64,000 nucleotides of DNA from Adiantum capillus-veneris (taxonomy: Eukaryota > Streptophyta > Polypodiopsida > Polypodiales > Pteridaceae). This document shows positions 11,448 through 22,821 of the stretch, in pieces. Made by a program: the position numbers and the translations under genes. The number at the start of each line of letters is the position of its first letter. The first letter of the stretch is position 1. The notes beneath the pieces are model-generated. The model saw only the letters and a list, made by a program, of their open reading frames with translations, was not told the origin of the DNA and ran no database searches. Where the stretch lies: contig CM043958.1 in assembly GCA_014529385.2 (NCBI GenBank), positions 83,696,525 through 83,760,524 on the forward strand, given 5' to 3'.

Positions 11448-11998
11448 TGATAGCCGTTTTTCAGCTCTTTGTAATTGCCACAGTGAGTTACCTCACTCTA
11501 CCAAAATCACCCAAACACTGTGGCTATCCCTACCATTTCACTGTACATAGACGTGCGTGAGTCATGGGACTTTTCCCATATCTTCTTAAAAAACCCTCAA
11601 TTAGCTAGTCATTGGGCTAGTTGAGCCAAAAAAATAAACAAAATAAAAAATATAAGTATATTATGGCCCATGCGTATGTAAATATTTCTTTGTATATAGG
11701 GCCTAAATAAAAGATTTTTTCATAATTATTTTGGTATTTATTTAAATATTTCTACCTAGGTGTGTGCTATTTATGCTCTGTACATTGCCTCACCATTACC
11801 ACAATTTTTTCTTACCATTTTTCATGCTCTTTATTCCATATAGAAATATTTTCATGTAAGCTTCTCTTATATTTGGTGTAACTCCACCCCAACAAAAATC
11901 CAAAAAAACTAGTTTTATTTATGTGTATATTTTCTCACTATTGTGATTTTTCCCTTCCTACATCTATTTTGTTTCTTTTTCTAAAAAATTAGTACACC
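11448..11998 (+). repeat. 3' LTR of the Tat element, truncated
   Basis: Matches 3584-4135 from TGATAGCCG to ACACC. The remaining ~1.4 kb of the LTR, including the CT tract, is missing. The sequence switches abruptly at about 11999 to material with no LTR similarity, which indicates a deletion or a rearrangement break. Confidence 0.9.
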
Positions 11999-12129
11999 GG
12001 TTACATAGGCTCTAAAGGCCACTCCTTTTTCTCTGACCCCAAGAGAAAAGTCGTAGGGTGTGTTTTTAGTGCAGGTTGCGGTCCAAAGTTTGTCATATTT
12101 GAATCAATTCATATGCAACCAAGAGGCCA

Positions 12130-12904
12130 TGGTTCTGACTTTGGATAAGAGGAACGAATAGGTATTCTGGAATGTGAAGTCAGTCATTTGCAGAGCAGAG
12201 TGGGTGAGAAGGATAAGACATCATTGCAAGAAGAATTGGCTCGGCTCAATGCAGACATGAGGAATAGGATTTCAGATATGGCAGGAACCGCACAGAAATT
12301 TCAATTGTGGGCAGATGGACTCGAGGATGCTACTCAAAAACAGTTCCGGGAGGCTGAAGATAAAATTGCACATCTGACTGCTGATAATAATTTCTTGATG
12401 AACATATGGACTCCATTAGTGGATCTTGAGAAAGCCACTTTGGATGGCCAAGGAGTCTGGGGTTTTAATTGCTGATGCTAATGTGGACACTCTAAAGAGG
12501 AAGGTGTTTGACTACACCAAGGAGTTATGGCATCAGGCAGCTGGGCTTTTTCAAGAGCATATGGAAAAATTGATTGACAAATACAAATCATGGTTTGAAG
12601 CTGTTGGGGAGTACAAGGTTCAAGAAGATAATGAGGAGTTGCGAGCTTGTAATGCTGATTAGAGCTGCAGCTAGAGGCAATCTAGAAGCAGTTGATAGCG
12701 CAGCAGTCTAAAGTCCAGTTGGGAGCACAAGGTGCTCAGTTGCAGGAAATTCCTGAGGGCGGTATGGATGTAGCTACAGAGGGATCAGTCCTCGTTGTGG
12801 ATGTTGATGCCGAACCCATTGCTGGGGAGTCACCTGTGAGAGATACTGCAGTTGATGAAGCGGAGCAAAAGCTGGGAGTAAATGAAGAAAAGCACAGTGG
12901 ATGA
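12130..12904 (+). pseudogene. Broken coiled-coil protein frames, unrecognised
   Basis: Three overlapping or successive frames (about 12148-12475, 12426-12662 and 12692-12904) encode Glu/Gln/Leu-rich sequence with heptad-like spacing, such as LQEELARLNADMRNR and HLTADNNFLMN. They end in an acidic Val/Glu-rich tail. The frames look like one former coding region interrupted by frameshifts. No catalytic domain was recognised. It sits directly downstream of the broken Tat LTR. It could be an accessory gag-like frame of a retrotransposon or part of a host coiled-coil protein; I cannot tell which. Confidence 0.4.
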
Positions 12905-13157
12905 AGGCAGATCAAGGAACAATGGGTCCAAGGTCAGCCTATGGCTCAAGCCACCGGGCTGTGCCAAGTGTTAAGGCTGCACCACAGCGGATTAATATTT
13001 TTGGGTTTTAACTTATGTAATGGACCTTAATAGGAATGTGTCTCTTGGGATCTTAGTGAAGGGATGTGATGTTTTATGTAAAAGGGTGTTCAGGCATAGA
13101 GAGAGGAGATACGCTGATGCAGCAGATGTAATGGCGAATTCTATCTGTGTCAAGGAA

Positions 13158-14033
13158 GAAGAAGGAGAAGAGGGTGACCTCTTCCTAGCCCTTTTCTTCC
13201 TTTGTTTCCTCTCTTGCCTTTTAGAGTGATGAGGAGAAGGACTATGGGTTGCTCTTTTCCTCTTGGGAGGAGTAGGCGATCGTCTAGACCGCCTTCTTCG
13301 TGGAGCCACATCTTCAGAAGAACTTAGACTTTCATTGCTTTCTTTCTCTTTGGATTCCTCCTCTCGAATGGGAGAGAGTCTTCTTTTGGGGGTCTCTTCA
13401 AGAGGCCTCCTAAGCTCTCTCTCCTCTTGGAGAGGAAGGGAAATTCCATAGGCACGAAGTTGTTGAGTAACTTCGGCTTGCAAGGTAGGGTTGCCCATAG
13501 CTTGTTGCAACCTAGTCACAAGATAATTCACAAACATGGGAGCATCATCATTAGCACCTTCATGTGCAAAATCAAATCTATCAATGTTCATTCTACTCTC
13601 TTGATTATTGTCAGCCATGTTAACAAAATTTTATGTATGTACTTAGTGTATGCTTTGGCAATTCAAAACCTTAGTTGCCACTCCTCTTAGCCTTTGAAAA
13701 TTGGCTCTTAAGTATCTACACCCACGGCTCAAAGTGGTTAATTATAGAGAGTAGAGGAGTAGGTCTAACATAGCAGAGTTGCCAAGGGCTAGCTCCTTTC
13801 GGACTTCTTATGGCTCAATAATGGTAAAGCCGTAGGCAAGTCTAAAAAGACTCCATTATTAAGTCCAAAGCTCCCGAGGTGTGCACCATCCCCCACATAG
13901 TGGGCTTAACAAAACCGATATTAGATCCCAGTTCCACTTACCCTATTATAATTAACAACATCAACCATTTATAGGCTACTTAAGGACCTCTCTTCTTAAG
14001 CAAGAAAAGAGAAACCAAATGCTCTGATACCAA
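13158..14033 (-). pseudogene. Truncated 5' internal end of a second chromovirus copy
   Basis: Reading leftwards from the LTR at 14034 come the tRNA-Met PBS (14021-14032), the leader and the gag start (start codon near 13618, MADNNQESRMNID). Gag is cut at about 13158, where the sequence stops matching 20336 onward. The junction lies in a shared gaagaagaagg stretch. The matching part differs from the full copy at 20336-21213 by only a few bases. Only about 153 gag residues remain before unrelated sequence takes over the frame. Confidence 0.85.
14021..14032 (-). promoter_or_regulatory. tRNA-Met primer binding site (left copy)
   Basis: On the - strand it reads TGGTATCAGAGC, complementary to the 3' end of initiator tRNA-Met. 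It lies one base inside the LTR at 14034. This LTR therefore also serves as the 5' LTR of the truncated left copy. Confidence 0.9.
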
Positions 14034-15653
14034 TGTAATGGAATTAGCCTATTCAACTTGAGAATAGCGGAAATTAATGAGAATACTTTCAAGAAATAAC
14101 TTTGTGAGCATAGCAGGTAGACATAATTGAAGATAGCAACCTAATCATAGCAATTAGTTAACTTGGCATGAACAATACTTTTGCAAGAGAGAGAATTTAG
14201 AGAACATGACAACAGTTGAGGACCGGATTTATGTGGAGCCGGTCCCCCCTCCAATAGGCATTTGTATTATGATTTCTCCCATTAAGAGAGACTTGTTACA
14301 ATACATTCTTTGTGTTCCTTGTGACCTAGGTGATGCAATGAAGATGGAAAGCTTCATGCATCACAATCATAGCATAACATAAACTTGAAGAAAGCTTTAA
14401 TTGTCCCAAGCCTCAGTCCCAAGACCTCAAACACCTTCGAAGGTGGAGAGAGCTAGCAGGGAATGAGGGTAGGGAAGAGGAAGAAGAAACATTTCATAGG
14501 AGAAAGAACTAGTTCCTCACTTATCATACTCTTGTTGCTAGCATACATAATAGCATAGTAATGAAGAAGAAGGAGATGACAAGCTCAAGCATTGAAGCAT
14601 GGCTCTTGGTTGGATTTGCACTCCATAGCCAAGAGTGTTGGTATAGGCTCTCAACCTCTACTTGCTTGGAGAGGGAGCTCTTGCACTTTGCATAGCACAC
14701 AATGAGAGTGATTGTGAGTGTGTGTCGGTGAGTATACCCCTCAAGCTAGCTTGGGTCGACCCCCCCTTGTAGCTCATGCTTGAAGCTCATTGGACCCTCC
14801 CAGGCCTAGCCAATCATGAGCAGGAGGCATTACAAGCAGTAGGGGTAGCCTTGAGACAAGTGTCCCCCTTTCCTTTTTGAGAGAGAAGGCTAGATAAATG
14901 CTAAAACAATTAGATAATTCATGTAATTTATCATTGGACCCCTTTGAAGCTTAGCCAATAGGCTTCAAGCAACACATGAAGGTAACATGGGTAGGGGCCT
15001 GACATGTGTCCTTGCTGCCTCTTCAAGTTGGGGCTTCCCTTGTGTGTGTGAGTGGGTATTCTCTCTCTAGCCCCTAGGAAAAGGGCTCGCCCCCCCCTCT
15101 TGTAGGAATGCTTTTGACTTTAGGTGATCAAGCACCTTACTCACCAAGCATGACAAAGCACTTGAGCTAGGGGGTGTTCCCACAAGCATCTCAGGCAAGC
15201 TTCTCAAGGCACCTCAAGTACCTTAATCATGCAGCAAGTCAAGCACCTCAAGCATGGATCCATTCAAGCACCTCAAGCATCTTAATCAAGCACCTCAAGC
15301 ATGACAAACACCTCAAGCACGACAAGCACCTCAAGCAGGACAAGCACCTCGAGCTTGGGCCGGGTTCCCACCTCAAGCTCAGCCCTAGCTTACCTAAGGT
15401 CAAAGGACTTTTACACACATTTATTGGAGGTCTTCAATGAATCTAACCCCAAGGTCTTATGCTCCATTGGTTAGCCTTGCTCTTTGATAGACCGTCTCCC
15501 TTTTGGGCCCCTTTACCATTGGCCCCGTGTTGAGATAGATCTATAAGCACATATCTATATCTTAACACTTGTTTCCGTTTATTCTCCCACATTAAGTGAT
15601 CAATTTAATATGAGAAAATCATTTGGGTTGGTTAGATATTAGATTTTATGACA
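14034..15653 (-). repeat. Chromovirus LTR (3' LTR of the full copy)
   Basis: On the + strand it runs from TGTAATGG to TTATGACA. It carries a CAAGCACCT-type minisatellite at about 15180-15360 with one unit more than the other LTR. A purine tract (aagagagaggtaa on the - strand) abuts it at 15654. Confidence 0.93.
15180..15360. repeat. CAAGCACCT-type minisatellite in the LTR
   Basis: About a dozen imperfect short units of the form caagcacct / caagcatg or caagcacgac. The homologous arrays at 22390-22530 and, inverted, at 39500-39680 differ in unit number. The unit count therefore changes between copies faster than the flanking LTR sequence. Confidence 0.85.
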
Positions 15654-15668
15654 TTACCTCTCTCTTAA
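15654..15668 (-). promoter_or_regulatory. Polypurine tract of the chromovirus
   Basis: The - strand reads a purine-rich run (aagagagaggtaa) immediately before the 3' LTR start TGTCATAAAATC, as expected for the plus-strand primer. Confidence 0.75.
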
Positions 15669-16012
15669 AATCATAGTCGTCCTCGACTATGAGGTAGAAG
15701 AGATAATGTCTTAGTCATTAGTCAATCGTACTTAGCGGGTAAAGGATCCCTTTTTACGCTACGACATCTTTCCAAGATGGATGACTAGTCCATTTGGTGC
15801 TTGGGAGACATGGCTGCCGCAAGCATGTCTGCTCTTTAGTCCATTTCATTCTCCCAAAGTAGAGTGACAAATTCTACTTGGTGTTTGAGAGACGTCGTCA
15901 TCACAAACATGATTCTAAGCATGCATATTAGTTAAATTTGTGCACAATTAAAAAGAGGACTAGTCATATAAGACAAAAACATGAGTCATTTAAAAGAAAT
16001 TTGTACATTTGC

Positions 16013-19000
16013 TTACTCTAATGTAGCATTGTAAGCATTGACAAGGTTCATACTATCCTTAAGTTGTACTCCTTGCATCCATTTAGGATCTTCAAAAGGA
16101 TAATTTTTGAACTTAATAAGATACCGTCGGATTATCTTACCATGTCGTAATACCTTGTCTTCATGCCGAAGGACAGCTTCGGGTTGTAGCACCTCTTCTT
16201 GGTCTTCGACTTCAGGAGGGTCTTCAATAATTGGTTCAATTGGTGGCTCTCCTTTGTAGGGCTTAAGTAAGCTTACATGAAAGTCATTGTGTATAAGCCA
16301 ATGGTTGGGCAACTTGAGTTGATAAGCCGTCTCATTGATAGGCTTCAAGATTTGGAAAGGACCATAGTATCTTTTTGCTAGTTTAGCATAATACTTTTGA
16401 TGGCCCGTAGGATTTTTGCCCATCGTTTGCCTTAATCGAGCCTTAGGAAACTTGAGTAAGACCCAATCATTTTCTTTGAACATTAAGGCTCTTCTGTGCT
16501 TATCAGCAGCAGCTTTTTGCCTTTGTTGAGACATGGCTATAGCCTCCCTAATCTTTTGAAAATATTCTTGTAGGTCACGGCTATACTCATCGGCGGCGAA
16601 GATCTTCCCATGTACTTTCAGTAGCAAGGGACTTTTAGGTCTTCCCTCTATGATCTCGAAAGGTGCTTTCCCCGTAGAAGTATGTACAGTATTATTGTAG
16701 GCATACTCTACTAGCAGTAAATACTTTTCCCATTGTGAGCATTGATCTACTTCGGTAACATAAGTTTTGAGTAGATCGAGTATCGTATGATTGGCTATCT
16801 CACTTTGGCCATCCGTTTGTGGGTGATAGGCCGAAGAGAAATTCAATCTTGTTCCTAGATTTTCAAAGAGACCTTTGCAGAAATTACTGGTCATTCTAGG
16901 ATCTCTATCTGACACGATGGATGTGGGTAATCCATGGTGCTTGAAAATCTGAGATATGAAGAGAGTTGCCATTTGGTGTGCCTTAATAGTCTTTTTGACA
17001 GGAATGAAATGTGCTTGCTTGCTAAACCTGTCGACTATTGTCCATATTCCTGTATTCCCATGGATAGACTTGGGCAATCCAAAGATGAAATCCATGGATA
17101 TACTCTCCCATGGTGAATTTGGAATAGGCAATGGCTGGAGTAATCCAAGTTGCTTCCCTCTATCATACTTGGTCTTTTGGCATACTACACATTTTGAAAC
17201 ATACTCTTGTATGTCCACTTTCATGGTAGGCCAATAGAAATACGTCTCTACTCCTCGGAGAGTAGGTTGAATACCTCTATGCCCTGCATATGGAGGAGCA
17301 TGGGATTCATACATAACCTTCTCACGAAGGGAATGAGTAGCACATAGACTATTGCCGTGGAGAAGATAACCATCCTGTAAGGTGAATGGTTCCTCTTTCT
17401 TCCCCAAAGTAAGGGCTGACATTATGTCTCTAAAGTCAGGGTCAGTAGCATACTCATCTATCATAGAGGATAGATCATTGTGAGTAGCTATAGACACTGC
17501 ATTAACTTTTGGTCGTCGTGAAAGTGCATCGTCAACTTGATTGTACTTACCAGCTATGTGAGCAATATGGAAATTAAATTGCGAAAGAAAATTTGCCCAC
17601 CTCATTTGTTTGTCGGAAAGCTTGGTTTGCGTCATGAAATACTTGAGACTTTGGTGGTCGGTTCGTAGGATAAATGGAGTCCCCAATAGGTAGTGCTTCC
17701 ATGTGTCTAGGGCATGTAGAACAGTTAAAAGCTCTTTCTCATAAATGCCCAAGACTCGTTCATCACCATTGAGCCTTCGGCTCTCATATGCTATGGCATG
17801 CCCTTCTTGAAGCAAAACCGCTCCAAGGCAATCACCACAAGCATCACATTGGACCTCAAATGGCTTTGAGAGATCCGGAAGCACGAGGACTGGTTGGGAA
17901 GTAAGCTTCTCTTTGAGTTTTTCAAAAGCATTTTGCTCCTTAGCAGTCCATACAAACTTAACGTTCTTCTTAGTTAAGTCGTGTAGTGGTCCTGCTACTT
18001 GAGAGAATTTTGCTATGAAGCGTCTATAGTATGCACACATACCAATAAAGCTTCTTAGCTCATGTAGATTTCTTAGGTTAGGCCATACTTTTATTACCTC
18101 TAACTTTGATGGATCCATTTGGATACCATCTTTAGAGATAATATGACCTAAGTATTGAATCTCTTGAAGGAAGAATTCGCTTTTCTTTTGGTTGAGATAA
18201 AGCTTGTTCTCCCTCAATGCTTGAAAAATCACTTGGAGATGCTGCTTATGTTCCTCCAAAGACTTGGAGTAGATGATGATATCATCAAAGAACACTCCAG
18301 TGAATTTTTGATATAGTCTAAAAATTTTCTCCAGCAAACGATTGAACGTAGCTGGTGCATTAGTCAAGCCAAAAGGCATGACTAGATATTCTTAAAGACC
18401 AAACTTTGTGCGAAACGCGGTCTTTAAGATATCTTCATCCACTATCCTGATTTGATGATAGCCACTCTTAAGGTCAATCCTACTGAAGTAGGTAGAGCCT
18501 TGTAGCTTATCAAACAGTCTTCTACCCGAGGTACGGGAAATCTGTTTTTGATAGTGATATGGTTTAGTGCTTGATAGTCCACACACATACGATATGTACC
18601 ATCTTTCTTTTGCACTAAAAGGACTGGAGAACAAAAGGGAGAGGAACTAGGCCTCACCATCCCTTTGTCTACCAGCTCTTGTACTTGCCTCATGATCTCC
18701 TCTTGTTGAGCTTGTGAGACTCGATAAGGAGGCTTGTTAGGTGGTGAGCTTCCAGGAAGGAGCTCAATACGATGGTCATCATCCCCTAGTTTTGGAGGTA
18801 AGTCCATAGGGATATCATCGATGAACACATCTTGGAATCCTTTTAGAAAATTAGACAAGTCTAACTCTTTTTGATTCCTATCATTTACATTTGATGAAAC
18901 ATTAGTATCTTTTGGAGACTCTTTGACAAAAATCATGTACGCAGAAACTGAGCTCTTCATTGACTTATCAAAAGAAAGAGGATTTACAAGTGGAATAGTG

Positions 19001-20798
19001 CGACCATGCTCACTAGCATCTATATACATGTTCTTTCCCCTGTAAGTGAAGTAAATTCTCCTTTCAGGAAACTTCATGTTGGCAGCCATGCGATCAAACC
19101 ATGGTGCCCCTAGGATAACATCCTGATGTTGGAGAGGAGAGATGAAGAAGTCTTCTTTGTCGACATAGCTTTGGACATGAAGCCTCAACTTCCCAATCAA
19201 GGGAGTAACAGAGGCTTGTTGTCCCTTCAAAGCTGCATCAGCGACTACTATATCTCCCATCTCAAAAGCTTGAATGCCCAACTTGGTGGCCAACTCTATT
19301 GATATGAAGTTAAGAGTAGAGCCAGGGTCAAACAAGATGAAGGCATCATGCTCTCTTATATTTCCCCAAGCATAGGAGAGTGATGATCCTTTGAAATGAG
19401 CATCCTCTTTTGGAGCTTCGATGCTAGAAGCTCTAGGAGTCTCATTGCGAGTATTCTTCTTGGGGCAAGAACGATAGCCATGTCCTTGCTCTCCACACTT
19501 GAAACACTTATGGTCCTTGCGAAAAGCTTCAAGCTCTTCAGGAGAGAGTTTGTTTTTACCTTTGTAAACTCCCTTCTCCTTGGACCGATTGTTGTTGTTG
19601 TTGTTGTTGTTGGAAGTGTCTTGGGAATTATTTTGAGCATTGGATTTCCCCTTTGCATCATTTTTATCTTTGTTTTCCATGGGCTTGACATTACGTCTAG
19701 CCCCTTGATGGAAATTGATGCGTGAAGCAACCATGGTGTGGTGGATTACTTCGGTAATAGTACCGGGCCGTTGAGAGTTGATGTATTCGGCCATCTCTTC
19801 AGGTAATCCCGCACAGAATTGCTCTCTTTGCTCGGCAAAGTCTATCTTTTGAAAGACAGTAGCTTTGAGATGTAAATCCCAAAACTTGTCTACATACTTG
19901 TTGATAGACTCATGAGAGAGAAGCTTCAAGCCGCGCCATTTGGTAAGAACTTTATCTTTAGTATCGCTTGGCAGAAATTGCTTCATGATGGAAACTCGTA
20001 GGGTTTTCCATATCTTTGGGGCTTATCCATTGCCACGAAGGCTAGCCCACCATCGACGAGCTGATTTTTGGAAGTGCATAGCTACATGACGTAGCTTGGA
20101 GGACTCTGTGAAGCCCTCGTCCCCAAAGGCCGCGTCAAATTGCTGGATAAGGCCAAGACTTTGTCGGTAGCACCAAAGGTGCCATCGTAGGTGAGAAAAG
20201 AGATACTCTTTCCTCCCTCCTTGAACTTCTTTAGCTTTTGTGACCTTCGCCATGCAGGAAATGATTTGCGATGTCCTCCCCTCTTATATTCTCTAGGAGA
20301 ATAGCCATAACTTTCATCGGAAGAGGAGGAAGGTGAAGAAGAAGGAGAAGAGGGTGACCTCTTCCTAGCCCTTTTCTTCCTTTTTTTCCTCTCTTGCCTT
20401 TCAGAGTGATGAGGAGAAGGACTATGGGTTGCTCTTTTCCTCTTGGGAGGAGTAGGCAATCGTCTAGACCGCCTTCTTCGTGGAGCCACATCTTCAGAAG
20501 AACTTAGACTTTCATTGCTTTCTTTCTCTTTGGATTCCTCCTCTCGAATGGGAGAGAGTCTTCTTTTGGGGGTCTCTTCAAGAGGCCTCCTAAGCTCTCT
20601 CTCCTCTTGGAGAGGAAGGGAAATTCCATAGGCACGAAGTTGTTGAGTAACTTCGGCTTGCAAGGTAGGGTTGCCCATAGCTTGTTGCAACCTAGTCACA
20701 AGATAATTCACAAACATGGGAGCATCATCATTAGCACCTTCATGTGCAAAATCAAAGCTATCAATGTTCATTCTACTCTCTTGATTATTGTCAGCCAT
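16013..20798 (-). pseudogene. Chromovirus gag-pol with frameshifts and stops
   Basis: Reads 20798 to 16013. Gag starts at MADNNQESRMNID and reaches the capsid core HFQKSARRWWASLRG after a frame change near 20150. A stop follows at about 20023. The next frame (19986-18442) holds a poly-Asn stretch, the zinc knuckle CFKCGEQGHGYRSC, the protease FDPGSTLNFIS and the start of RT ([15 protein letters not shown]). A frameshift near 18490 and a TAA at 18392 just before the MPFGL motif interrupt RT. From 18379 the frame is open for 788 residues: FFDDIIIYSKS, RNase H, integrase (HHCC, SMDFIFGLP, VSDRDPRM, HPQTDGQSE) and a C-terminal chromodomain (about 735-785). The first RNase H acidic motif reads CDACGDC where DAS is usual. 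The copy cannot make an intact polyprotein. Confidence 0.93.
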
Positions 20799-21200
20799 GT
20801 TAACAAAATTTTATGTATGTACTTAGTGTATGCTTTGGCAATTCAAAACCTTAGTTGCCACTCCTCTTAGCCTTTGAAAATTGGCTCTTAAGTATCTACA
20901 CCCACGGCTCAAAGTGGTTAATTATAGAGAGTAGAGGAGTAGGTCTAACATAGCAGAGTTGCCAAGGGCTAGCTCCTTTCGGACTTCTTATGGCTCAATA
21001 ATGGTAAAGCCATAGGCAAGTCTAAAAAGACTCCATTATTAAGTCCAAAGCTCCCGAGGTGTGCACCATCCCCCACATAGTGGGCTTAACAAAACCGATA
21101 TTAGATCCCAGTTCCACTTACCCTATTATAATTAACAACATCAACCATTTATAGGCTACTTAAGGACCTCTCTTCTTAAGCAAGAAAAGAGAAACCAAAT

Positions 21201-21212
21201 GCTCTGATACCA
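21201..21212 (-). promoter_or_regulatory. tRNA-Met primer binding site of the full chromovirus
   Basis: TGGTATCAGAGC on the - strand, one base from the LTR at 21214. It is a perfect 12-base complement of the initiator tRNA-Met 3' end. Together with the gag start at 20798 it marks the 5' side of the element. Confidence 0.92.
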
Positions 21213-21213
21213 A

Positions 21214-22821
21214 TGTAATGGAATTAGCCTATTCAACTTGAGAATAGCGGAAATTAATGAGAATACTTTCAAGAAATAACTTTGTGAGCATAGCGGGTAG
21301 ACATAATTGAAGATAGCAACCTAATCATAGCAATTAGTTAACTTGGCATGAACAATACTTTTGCAAGAGAGAGAATTTAGAGAACATGACAACAGTTGAG
21401 GACCGGATTTATGTGGAGCCGGTCCCCCCTCCAATAGGCATTTGTATTATGATTTCTCCCATTAAGAGAGACTTGTTACAATACATTCTTTGTGTTCCTT
21501 GTGACCTAGGTGATGCAATGAAGATGGAAAGCTTCATGCATCACAATCATAGCATAACATAAACTTGAAGAAAGCTTTAATTGTCCCAAGCCTCAGTCCC
21601 AAGACCTCAAACACCTTCGAAGGTGGAGAGAGCTAGCAGGGAATGAGGGTAGGGAAGAGGAAGAAGAAACATTTCATAGGAGAAAGAACTAGTTCCTCAC
21701 TTATCATACTCTTGTTGCTAGCATACATAATAGCATAGTAATGAAGAAGAAGGAGATGACAAGCTCAAGCATTGAAGCATGGCTCTTGGTTGGATTTGCA
21801 CTCCATAGCCAAGAGTGTTGGTATAGGCTCTCAACCTCTACTTGCTTGGAGAGGGAGCTCTTGCACTTTGCATAGCACACAATGAGAGTGATTGTGAGTG
21901 TGTGTGGGTGAGTATACCCCTCAAGCAAGCCCCTAGCTAGCTTGGGTCGACCCCCCCTTGTAGCTCATGCTTGAAGCTCATTGGACCCTCCCAGGCCTAG
22001 CCAATCATGAGCAGGAGGCATTACAAGCAGTAGGGGTAGCCTTGAGACAAGTGTCCCCCTTTCCTTTTTGAGAGAGAGGGCTAGATAAATGCTAAAACAA
22101 TTAGATAATTCATGTAATTTATCATTGGACCCCTTTGAAGCTTAGCCAATAGGCTTCAAGAAACACATGAAGGTAACATGGGTAGGGGCCTGACATGTGT
22201 CCTTGTTGCCTCTTCAAGTTGGGGCTTCCCTTGTGTGTGTGAGTGGGTATTCTCTCTCTAGCCCCTAGGAAAAGGGCTCGCCCCCCCTCTTGTAGGAACG
22301 CTTTTGACTTTAGGTGATCAAGCACCTTACTCACCAAGCATGACAAAGCACTTGAGCTAGGGGGTGTTCCCACAAGCATCTCACGCAAGCTTCTCAAGGC
22401 ACCTCAAGTACCTTAATCATGCAGCAAGTCAAGCACCTCAAGCATGGAGCCAATCAAGCACCTCAAGCATGACAAACACCTCAAGCACGACAAGCACCTC
22501 AAGCAGGACAAGCACCTCGAGCTTGGGCCTGGTTCCCACCTCAAGCTCAGCCCTAGCTTACCTAAGGTCAAAGGACTTTTACACACATTTATTGGAGGTC
22601 TTCAATGAAGCTAACCCTAAGGTCTTATGCTCCATTGGTTAGCCTTGCTCTTTGATAGACCATCTCCCTTTTGGGCCCCTTTACCATTGGCCCCGTGTTG
22701 AGATAGATCTATAAGCACATATCTATATCTTAACACTTGTTTCCGTTTATTCTCCCACATTAAGTGATCAATTTAATATGAGAAAATCATTTGGGTTGGT
22801 TAGATATTAGATTTTATGACA
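21214..22821 (-). repeat. Chromovirus 5' LTR
   Basis: 1608 bp, TGTAATGG...TTATGACA on the + strand. Compared with the left LTR it has an 11 bp insertion near 21927 and one fewer minisatellite stretch near 22455. The right flank begins directly with gag sequence of a related element in the opposite orientation. Confidence 0.93.

Larger units (their letters stand above)
3584..11998 (+). mobile_element. Tat-lineage Ty3/gypsy LTR retrotransposon, nearly intact
   Basis: Order on the + strand: 5' LTR, primer binding site, ~590 bp leader, a single uninterrupted gag-pol frame, polypurine tract, 3' LTR. The 3' LTR keeps only its first ~551 bp and then runs into unrelated sequence. Over the shared stretch the LTRs differ at about a dozen positions (about 97-98% identity by eye), so the insertion is fairly young. 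The lineage call rests on the two consecutive RNase H regions in the polyprotein and the absence of a C-terminal chromodomain. Because the 3' LTR is cut, no target site duplication can be tested. Confidence 0.9.
14034..22821 (-). mobile_element. Ty3/gypsy chromovirus, full length but defective
   Basis: LTR - gag-pol - LTR, all on the - strand, about 8.8 kb. The LTRs (1620 and 1608 bp) differ by roughly 14 substitutions plus two small indels, or about 99% identity by eye. The element has a perfect tRNA-Met PBS and a purine-rich tract next to its 3' LTR. The polyprotein ends in a chromodomain, which defines chromoviruses. Gag-pol carries at least four lesions despite the young LTRs. The left LTR is shared with a second, truncated copy, giving LTR-internal-LTR-internal in tandem. 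Confidence 0.92.

Noticed and set aside
13020-13690. Plus-strand frames over the gag start (also 20443-20870)
   Set aside because: They mirror the - strand gag frame of the chromovirus and have no motif of their own.
15180-15360. CRISPR-like array of short repeats in the LTR
   Set aside because: Units are short, imperfect and directly adjacent with no unique spacers. The array is inside a plant LTR and present in all copies, so it is a minisatellite.
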